A DNA stretch of 64,000 bases, from the NCBI GenBank assembly GCA_905116865.2, contig CAJHNH020006623.1:415001-479000 (forward strand), written 5' to 3'. The notes beneath the pieces were generated by a model, which worked only from the letters and a program-made list of their open reading frames with translations, searched no databases and had not been told where the DNA came from. The translations under genes were made by a program, and so were the position numbers. Source of the DNA: Candidula unifasciata. Its lineage: Eukaryota; Mollusca; Gastropoda; Stylommatophora; Geomitridae. Of the stretch, positions 56,325-64,000 are shown piece by piece. Numbering within the stretch: position 1 is the stretch's first letter; each line of letters opens with the position of its first letter.

Positions 56325-57160
56325 AACAACTATGTGGTCAAATAAAGAGCAAATTAAAACTTGAATACAGAACTGTGGACATACATTTAATCTAAAGAAT
56401 CTATATGTGCATTCAAGCAGTCTAATATAAAGCAACTAACATGGGGACGATTTTACCTTTAGTAGTTTGGCATTAATTAATAAACGATTGACCCTCTAAT
56501 CAATGTCAAAGTCAATGCGAAATGATTAGTGATTAGTGATTGATGATTATAAAAGATTATCATCACAGCACTCCAGACAGATCCATAGGTTCTCCGATCT
56601 CCTGCTCAGAAGCTGTTCTGTGTTGGCTAATGAAACATCGTGTCTCCTTAGTGAAATGTTCATTTCTTGCAGCTCCATGTCCATCAGTCTAGACAGGGTT
56701 TTGTGTCATGTACTTTGGCGTGCCCCTCGGTACGGTAAGTGTAGCGCATGGCATTGATAACATCACTTATATCCAGTACTAGAAAAGCCGTAGCAACTGC
56801 AGTGTCAGAAATATAGTCTGCCCGCTCGTTCCCTTGAACACCCTCATGATATGGCACAAAGATGAAGGTGAGGGCGGATATTTGTGAAGTGCTTAGTATT
56901 TCAATCCATTTCACTTTTTTCCAGTCTGATCATCTGTGTGGTACTGATTGGCATGATGGTCGGGGCATATTCAAAGATGAAAAGAACTAATGCACGATAC
57001 AACATTACGAGTGATCTCCTATCTCAATCGACATGTTTGCAACAGACATTTGAAACCGTAAATCATAATCACAATCCGGTCAAGTTTAGTAACGCAAATT
57101 GTCAAATATGCTGTCTTAATTGACACGAAAATATATTGGTTTAGTGCAGGCTAAGTACCC
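56325..57160 (+). repeat. P...R block, copy 8, split by LINE insertion
   Basis: P ends near 56530. R-type text (gacacgaaaatatattggttt) resumes near 57122. Between them lies an RNase-H LINE remnant on the opposite strand. Confidence 0.75.
56540..56915 (-). mobile_element. LINE RNase H remnant (minus)
   Basis: The minus strand reads ILSTSQISALTFIFVPYHEG, then VQGNERADYISDTAVA (H-E-G-V-x-G-N-E-x-A-D, the last RNase H block with its Asp). It continues through LINE 3'-end text to 56545. The N-terminal RNase H blocks are missing. Confidence 0.75.
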
Positions 57161-57349
57161 CTTATTATTTTGCTTATTCATTTGATTCGCTCCCGTGTGG
57201 AACTAATGAAAGTTGGGCAAGTTTCATTCTCATTTGCTGTCAAAGCATTCAGTGGTTGGGGAAAGGTCAAGAATTGATAAACAACACTGCTGGATTTGCC
57301 ATTTATTTATCAGTCGGTAGATAATAAAGGAAAACATTAGAATAAAACT

Positions 57350-57775
57350 AAAAAACATTAGAAAAAACATCACAAAACATCAAGTTAAATTTAGAAATTC
57401 TTAAAAAAGGATAAAGAAATTAAGGAACAGTACAATGTCACTGTACAAAACTGGTATATTGCAATGGAAATTTTACCGACTATTGATGGACAGTGGAATA
57501 TATTGCACAAATCAGTTCAGCAGACATCAAAAGAGACAATCTTACCAACTAATAGAGTTGCAAAAAAAAAGAAGTGAATATCAACCACAATTCTGCAGTT
57601 GATGAATGCACGAAGGAAGAAAAAGAATGATAAAGAAGAATACTCCAGAATACAAAATGAAATAGTGAACAAATGCGAAGTGGCTAAAGAAGCCTGGCTG
57701 AATCAAATGTTTACAGAGATTGGGGAAAATCACTGGAAAGACTCACATTCCATGTACCAAGAGACGAATATGTAC
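57350..57775 (+). mobile_element. LINE linker fragment
   Basis: TVQNWYIAMEILPTIDGQWN, then ILHKSVQQTSKETILPTNR, then a 57599 frame MNARRKKKNDKEEYSRIQNE and CEVAKEAWLNQMF. This is the coiled, Lys/Glu-rich stretch before the RT. Three frames are needed. Confidence 0.65.
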
Positions 57776-57784
57776 TTCTGTGCT

Positions 57785-58020
57785 TTGGTGTGTGTGTGTG
57801 TGTGTGTGTGTGCAGCGGTATTATTTCTTGGATCCAGAAGGGTGTATTGTTTTGCCTTCGATTACGGAAGATTCATTTATATGCTGCCACGTGTATGATA
57901 TAATTCTGAGTTGTGGTGTTTTTTCTAACCTTATTAGCTGGAAAGAGCTCCAGTAGTTTCTTTTTCAGTTTAATTTTTTTAGATGTCTCAGTCTGCTTTC
58001 GTGTATTTCTAGATGGCTAT
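57785..58020 (+). repeat. Copy of the 30.2/36.7/40.7-kb block
   Basis: (GT)n then gcagcggtattatttcttgg, cgattacggaagattc, and agagctccagtagtttcttt, as found in the LINE copies A-C. Confidence 0.72.
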
Positions 58021-58735
58021 CTTCTTCCTGTGAGGATTTGAATGCGGGGGACAGAACATGAGACAATTCGAGGGAAATTAAAAAATGAAAATGATTCAGT
58101 AGATGCTATGGCAGATGCAGTCATAGTCTGTATAAACAACGGTAGGTCAGCTAGAATAGCAACAAGACCATGTGGTGCAGACTTGGTTATTTTTTTGGGC
58201 ATTTGTTACTGGACATAAAATGGAGTGCCCTAGATGATCATGGGAGTGACAATATGATATGCTATGCTTAGATTTCTAAAGCTAGATACACATATATGTA
58301 TAAACAGCCACAAAGTGGGTAAAAAGATGCGCTGTCCTGCTAGATACCATTTTCTCGATTCTTCGGTAAGGTAATATTTTTTATTCTTATTCAAAGACAC
58401 ATACACAATTTTTAAAACATAATACACATACACACACATTCACACACACAAAAATGCGAATTTTTGGCAACTTCCTGTGCGATGAGGACCTAATCCTCAG
58501 GCTCAAGATTACTGTGTAGTACACACCTTTGAAAAATGGTGAAAACGGACACTAACGTTGTTACCAGCATTATGAATTAAGTTAGAAAAAGTATATTTAC
58601 AAAAAAATAGTTTTATCATTTTATGTATTTCATTTCCAGAAACCTTATGTGAGTTATTTGCACAATCAGATATGTATAATACTAATAAAAACTCCCCAAG
58701 GGATTATGTACAGCAGTGGTCCACCGATCATCAAT
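58021..58735. other. Unassigned
   Basis: No family was recognised. A short open frame, MADAVIVCINNGRSARIATR, has no known match. CA-rich text near 58420. Confidence 0.35.
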
Positions 58736-58739
58736 AGAA

Positions 58740-59195
58740 ACATCCCTTGTCGAACATTGTTTCAGCCTGTTACCATTCCTGTACAATCTCGAAAGATGGG
58801 CCAACCTGGGTTATAACTCTTAAACCTCGATATGCCCATGCAGCACTTTGCCGGATGTTCTCGGACAGGGACAAGACGAAAGGGTGACTATGCAACGGGT
58901 AATGTGAGATTCGAATTTAAACATAAATATCTGTCGCAGTGGTAGCTAATTAGACCAGGCGGCTACCTTAACGACAAAGTATCAAGCTTACGGTTAGTTC
59001 ATCGGACACATGTTAGACTTGAGCAATTTGCAGGGGTACACTGGCAGACATCAGTCGGACACCTTGGCTTTTTAAGTGCTGAAAATCTCCGGTCCCACAG
59101 GGACTCGGGCCAGTCTACAGAGGCCCATCCCCCACGACGTTCCGTTGCGTAAAGATCCAGCTCAGAGCTCGTTCAGCAGCTTCGCCCAGTTTTTT
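58740..59195 (-). mobile_element. LINE-like C-terminal region, copy 3
   Basis: The minus strand reads LGEAAERALSWIFTQRNVV, then trailer text including ctaacatgtgtccgatgaac. Matches 17140-17480 and 34570-34900. Confidence 0.68.
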
Positions 59196-59309
59196 TAGTT
59201 ACCATTTACGATTTTTTCCCTTCAAGCCCCGCTGCTTTAACACATTGTACATGGAATGGGAGATAAGACCTCTTACGCCTACCTAATATTTTTTTACCGA
59301 GTACGCTTT

Positions 59310-59600
59310 GTCTCTTCTCAGAACGGCCACGAGATCCCCATAATTTTCGATCTTTTACATACGATTTTCGTCCATTTGCAAGTGTTCAACAAAGGGTAGC
59401 CAGCACCAAAGACGTCCAGTTGCCTTGATATTGTGTTTGCTTCGTTATAGCAGTGTCCTGGTGGGGACAGGAAGTAAGAATTGAGAAAGTCGATTTTCAA
59501 ATATACATTGTAGACAAAAATGTGAAACTGAAACAATATGTCCTCCACTAGTTTCTTATAGTTTTCAGCTTTAACACTTTCGAAAAATTTAGTTTTCACT
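59310..59600 (-). pseudogene. Transposon-like ORF remnant (NMSxKIxFL type), copy 2
   Basis: TKFFESVKAENYKKLVEDIL, then NVYLKIDFLNSYF. The A-E-N-Y-K-x-L-V block is conserved in the same uncharacterised family as 45800-46000. Truncated, and probably a transposon relic. Confidence 0.55.
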
Positions 59601-59929
59601 GTATTAAATGCATCCCTTATTTTCCTTTAACCAGTTTAAAAAATATTTTCTCTGAAGAGCTCGTGAATCTGCTGATTCACAAAAATTATCTTTCAGTTTG
59701 TTTTCGTAAAATCAGTTTGTAACAGGTTATTAGAAAGCACGTATTTTATCTTGTTTCTCCATGGTTCGAATGGAATCATAATGTTCAATAGTTAATAAGG
59801 TGTCTTGTTTTGGTTTTGACATTTTACATCTGATTTTTGTGTAAACGTAATCCTCTGTAAAAATGATTATCATAACAGTAAACTATATGCGTTCGTTGTT
59901 ACGTGCATAAAAGGGTGCAGCAGGATCCT

Positions 59930-60510
59930 TTACTTTTTTACATATACGATTACAATTACAACAGACACATCGGCTTTCTCTTTAGGAACTGAGACTTTCT
60001 TGCATAAAATGTTTACTGAAATAGTTTCAGTACGTCTTCATGTTATTTTCAGGGAAGATGGTTTTATTTCCTGCATTGGTCTCAGAATTTTTAACTGGCA
60101 TTTCCCCAATGTGATACTATTTCTCAACTATTTCAGAGGCTTCTGTTAAATTCTTATATTTATTCTTGTCCTAAGTCTTGTTCTGCCTTTTAGCAGCATG
60201 TTTGGAAGAAGCATCAGCTGGAAGAATTGAAGTCTGCAACGTATACGTTCGTATTCACATCCTCAGATACTGCAACTAATAAACTCTTACGTGGTTGACC
60301 TCGAGGATTGCTACCGTTGTGTGCTAATGGCAGGGTTGTCTGTGATGCATTGTTTTATGATAGTCTTGACACATGTACCAACCATTTGACCTGTTGTCTC
60401 ATGAGGTGGTTCAGCACAGGGTCCGTCCAAGCTTGTTTCCAGACATCCTCATTTCCGATGATGTCTCTTCTGTTTAAATTTATAATTCGTCATAGAAAAT
60501 TTCAATTATG
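59930..60510. repeat. Copy of the 43.0-43.6 kb segment
   Basis: ggatcctttacttttttacata through ctgcaactaataaactcttacg.ggttgac and gtaccaaccatttgacctgt. More diverged than the 4.18-kb pair. Contains the minus LINE tail. Confidence 0.78.
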
Positions 60511-60539
60511 TCTGAAAATTTGTTTCTGCATTTTTTCCG

Positions 60540-61060
60540 TTGGCTTGAGAATCAGCTGTACACACATGTCGTCATTGTAACTGACTCACAGAGCATGCTG
60601 AGAAAGGTGGAGACAGGCATGCTCCGTGCAGAGTGGCAAGCATCACTTCAGAGGTCCTGGTTAGTTAGCATCCTTTGGATATCTTCTCCAGGTCATGCCA
60701 GTGTGTTGGGAAATGAGCAGGCGAATAGACCGGCTGGTTCTGCACCACTTGGTGGTGAACAGATATATGACAAGCTGGATGTTGTGATAGCCCTTTGGGA
60801 GCGAATGAACAGTGCCGAGGAACAGATAGATCATATGGGTCTGAAGAGAATGGCACTGGGAGGAGTTACAAGGGGATCTGGACGACGCTCGACACTCAGG
60901 GGAGGGGCGAGACGGATATACAACCAGACTGTTACTGGTATCATCGGAATTATAACTCCTCGCTTGCTGCTGAAGATGAGGGCGGGGCGCTTATGGAAGA
61001 GTCCTAAGTGTTGTGATGTCGATTCCTAATTCAACATTCAACATTTAAGATTCAACATGG
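60540..61060 (+). mobile_element. LINE RNase H domain and 3' end
   Basis: VVIVTDSQSMLRKVETGML (catalytic Asp in T-D-S-Q), then ILWISSPGHASVLGNEQANR, then a Lys/Arg-rich tail ending KSPKCCDVDS-stop. It is open for 173 codons. The last RNase H Asp, usually in NEQADR, is Asn here. The N-terminal strands of RNase H and the RT are missing. Several 3'-end-only copies lie elsewhere. Confidence 0.8.
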
Positions 61061-61553
61061 CACTGGCAACACAATGCTAGTAAACATGTTGTATTCCTGA
61101 GTGCTCTTTTGGTTTTTATATTTTATTTTGCAATACTGGCTACATATGTTCAGTGACTGATTTTCTTTATGACAGTTATATTTTATCTCTACTTTCATTA
61201 CGTCAAATATACCTATAACTATTATCTATGACTTAAATTAGGAAACATGTGTTTCCTTACTGACGTGTGTGTATGTGTGTGTGTGTGTGTATGTCAATTA
61301 ATTATGTTTTACATGACGTTGCAGAACCAAGTAAAGAATTGTTTGGCTGTTAAGATTTTTCTAGCCAAATTTTGCTTCAGTAGTTTGCATTGCTTCCTAA
61401 ACGGCCAGCTCTCGGTACCACTGTCAAAACCAAAGCAAGACAAATCGTCTACAGCAGGGATTGAACCCGGCACCCCGATATTATGAAGCGCGTTCGCAAC
61501 GCCCAAGCCGCAAACGCTGACGTGTGTGTTTATATATATACATACACACACAC

Positions 61554-61558
<5 letters not shown>

Positions 61559-61612
<54 letters not shown>
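61559..61612. repeat. (TA)n microsatellite
   Basis: About 27 TA units. Confidence 0.95.
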
Positions 61613-61616
<4 letters not shown>

Positions 61617-61759
61617 AAGGGAAACAGAGTGAGAGAGAGAGAGATAGGGTGAGAGGGAGGGGGAAGAGAAATGAATTAGCATCTCAATGAGTGGCTAGAA
61701 AGATGTGCTTTCTTGCAAGAGGGGGGGGGGGGGGTGGAAACAGAAAAATTAGAAACCTT

Positions 61760-61890
61760 AACTAGCAAAATTCTGGACGATTCCATAAGCGGTGGGTCTA
61801 AACCATCCGCCCCAAGTTCACTGTGCCCTTACGCTCATCAAAGTGGGAAATACAGGTACTAACATTGTTACCAGCATTAGCTGAAATATA
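61760..61890 (+). repeat. Companion repeat, left half
   Basis: cattgttaccagcattagctgaaatatat breaks off at 61890 and resumes at about 63615 as tagccgatatatattaacaaag. Confidence 0.82.
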
Positions 61891-62368
61891 TTTCTTCTGC
61901 TTCTTCTTCAGTGTTCCGAGCCCTGGGGTTCATTGTTGCAGGTATCACTCGCCTCCATTCATCTCTCTGATTGGCCTTCTTCAGCATTGCTAGCCCTTGA
62001 GGTTCATTGCTGCAGATATCACCTGCCTCAAATTCATCTCTCTGGTTGGCCATCTTCTTCAGAATTCCGAGCCCTTGAGGTTCATTGCTGCAGGTGATAT
62101 ACCCGCCTTCATGTTTATCTCTAGTTGGCCTTCTCTTTTCAGTTGGTAACACCAAGTGTTTGCAGGTCTGTCTGGATATTATCTCTCTATCATCTTTTTG
62201 GTCACCCTCATGGTCTACGACCATTCATCTCCCTTGTGTATATTGTTTTTACTTCTCTGTCATCTGACATTTTTCCAGAATGAGCTGATATGTATATAAT
62301 AATATAATAATATATATCATTAAATATAATATTAATTTTTTTTTAAATATACACACATATTTATATAT
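61891..62368 (-). mobile_element. GAA-tailed retroelement with a triplicated 70-bp segment
   Basis: It starts on the plus strand with ttcttctgcttcttcttca (reverse GAA tail). Then come three tandem copies of a segment around agcccttgaggttcattgctgcagg...catctctctggttggcc, each about 70 bp. The minus frame reads SNEPQGLGILKKMANQRDEF repeated. The far end lies beyond the nested hAT element, near 63614. Diverged duplications (agctgaaatatat / agccgatatatat) suggest the target site. Confidence 0.65.
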
Positions 62369-62731
62369 GTATATATTAGGGCTGTACCGAATATTCGCTT
62401 CGTATTCGCTTCGGGGCCGAATAGTGGACCTACTAGCTATTCGGTATTTGGCCGAATAGTGGCGGTCGGGCCGAATACGAATAGTGATTTCTGCATACAC
62501 TGCGATGGACTAAAATAACTCTCTCATTAATAATGTCACAATTTATAGCCGACTTTTCTTGATTTTCGCCGCGGCACCCCTGTCATACGCACCCAGTTTT
62601 AGAACCTCTGCTGTAATGCCTCGGAGTCAGGCGCTGTTACCACGCAAACAGATCGCCGTTTTTCCCGCAACGAAAGATTTAGGCATCGCTACTGTTGTGT
62701 TAAAGAAGGCATGAAGAAACTTGAAAGTGTA

Positions 62732-62733
<2 letters not shown>

Positions 62734-62814
<81 letters not shown>
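62734..62814. repeat. (TG)n(AG)n compound microsatellite
   Basis: About 16 TG followed by about 25 AG, inside the hAT element. Confidence 0.95.
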
Positions 62815-62816
<2 letters not shown>

Positions 62817-63084
62817 AAGAGAAAGCATGAATTTTTTTGATCTTTCGGGGTGTCTTTTCCCAAATCAAATTGAAGATATTGCAAACGAGAATATGAAGGT
62901 GCATTTAAATTACATTGAACGAACGCCTGAACGAAAAATGATTTAAATGCGAATTTGGCACATGGATAAAATCAGATGAAAGATTCATTGCTAAAATAAA
63001 AAACAAAATAGGACAGGCTAAAAATGCATTTTTTTTTTTTAAAGAACATGTTATGCAATACATCGTTGTCTTGCTTGCTACATA

Positions 63085-63500
63085 CATCCAGTTTTAACAT
63101 ATGGCTATGAGTCCTGGACAATCGGTAGCCAGGCCAAACAATTTTTTGAGGCCTCAGAGATGTGGTTTTACAGAACAATGCTTAAAATACCTTGGACAGC
63201 TTAAAAAAAAGCAATCAGTAGGTTTTGAAAGAGGCGGGAGCCCGAAGACAACTAATCGCAGACATCAGAAGAAGACAGTCATCATATAGAAAGAGTGAAA
63301 ATGGAACATGTGGTGACCACTGGAAAGATTTGTGGAAGGAGAGATAGAAAAAGACAACGAGAGAAGATTCTTGACAGTCGCTGCATGTCATGGAGGTGTG
63401 TCAGCACACAAACTGATACATGCTGCAGGAGATCGCAGATTGTGGCGAGGCAAAATCGCCACACCAGTCGGCGAGGCACCTGATGATGATGATAAACTAT
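63085..63500 (+). mobile_element. LINE C-terminal fragment inside the hAT element
   Basis: VLTYGYESWTIGSQAKQFFE, EMWFYRTMLKIP, then MEHVVTTGKICGRRDRKRQR and a tgatgatgatgat tail. It lies immediately before the right subterminal repeats. Breaks in frame. Confidence 0.8.
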
Positions 63501-63614
63501 TCGTATTCGTATTCGGACGAATAGTTGGTCCCACAATTCGTATTCGTCCGAATAGTGAAAACCACTATTCGGTACAGCACTAGTATATATATATATATAT
63601 TTCAGTTAACATAT

Positions 63615-64000
63615 AGCCGATATATATTAACAAAGTTATATAAAAAAATTTTTAGGTCCCGATACCCGAGAAAGAAAAAGTAAGTTCTTTTCACTATTAG
63701 ATCTGTCTGATTACACCGACACAAAAAAAAATTTAAGGAAAATCACAACATCAAAAGAAAAATAACCATTTCTTACATACTGCAATGCGCTGCTCAGAAA
63801 TACGACAATGCAAAAACGAAACTGGCTGCAGTTTCTGCAGAATCAGCAGAACAGTATATTTATATATAATAGAGTTTTTCGTTTTATAACATGCAGGCAC
63901 TTTATATGTTTTTCCCTAAACAAAGTCACAAACTAGTCATCTCTTTGTGGGATGTAATGTTTCGTTATTGTAAAGCCCCTCCCTGGCTCTTGCCAGGGTC
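63615..64000 (+). repeat. Companion repeat, right half
   Basis: gatatatattaacaaagttata, tctgtctgattacaccga, acatactgcaatgcgctgctc through ctggctcttgccaggg; continues 44480-44860 homology. Runs off the window. Confidence 0.85.

Larger units (their letters stand above)
62377..63582. mobile_element. hAT-type non-autonomous element, 1.2 kb
   Basis: The terminal inverted repeats are tagggctgtaccgaata and its reverse, tattcggtacagcacta, with one mismatch in 17. The 8-bp flank gtatatat is at 62369-62376 and 63583-63590. Subterminal regions are full of cgaatagt/attcgtattcg repeats in both orientations. The 8-bp duplication and TAGGGCTG-type end fit the hAT superfamily. No transposase frame was seen; inside lie a GT/GA microsatellite and a LINE tail fragment. 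Confidence 0.83.

Noticed and set aside
60508..61029. Host RNase H gene
   Set aside because: The domain is N-terminally truncated, lies next to LINE 3' sequence that recurs at five other places, and lacks introns.
61877..62224. 115-codon minus-strand frame (NEPQGL repeats) as a gene
   Set aside because: It spans three tandem copies of a repeat segment and ends in a GAA tail; best explained as retroelement sequence.

Overview
This is eukaryotic, animal-type DNA. A few exons of one host gene sit at the left edge, and the rest is a deep pile of transposable-element remains. Spliced exons of a USP34-like deubiquitinase show that it is metazoan. The repeats (RTE-like LINEs with GAA tails, CR1/L2/I-type LINE debris, tRNA-derived SINEs, Merlin/ISXO2-like, hAT and Helitron remnants) would suit a mollusc, perhaps a gastropod. 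That assignment is inference and cannot be proved from the window.

Layout. 1-1.9 kb: GAA-tail SINE copies, one of which runs into a 25-copy 38-bp minisatellite. 2.2-6.95 kb: five phase-0 exons of the USP34-like gene on the minus strand, with SINE and LINE debris in the introns and one exon carrying a one-base frameshift. 7.0-8.0 kb: poor-looking sequence around a 17-N gap. 8.2-13 kb: a degenerate LINE, then a complete 3.3-kb RTE-type LINE with a target-site duplication. 13.7-21.3 kb: LINE tails, two Merlin-type transposase fossils, and a Helitron Pif1-helicase fragment. 21.3-61 kb: repeated blocks, mostly in one orientation, made of old LINE pieces. These include a 4.18-kb direct duplication (41.0-45.1 and 49.1-53.2 kb), several copies of one P-Q-R block, and four copies of a single SINE insertion carried along by segmental duplication. 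61.7-64 kb: a nested stack in which a GAA-tailed retroelement sits in a repeat and a 1.2-kb hAT-type element with an 8-bp duplication sits inside the retroelement.

How the parts relate. The USP34-like exons encode the region before the catalytic domain, so the catalytic exons should lie left of base 1 and the N-terminal exons to the right. None are recognisable to the right, which suggests a very long repeat-filled intron or a misjoin at the gap. The SINEs and the complete LINE share a GAA tail and a near-identical 20-base motif near their 5' ends, so an RTE-like machinery may mobilise both. No intact transposase or intact full reverse-transcriptase reading frame was seen; the element genes look dead. 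I found no CRISPR, operon, rRNA or functional tRNA gene, and no convincing new molecular system. The most informative observations concern repeat evolution.
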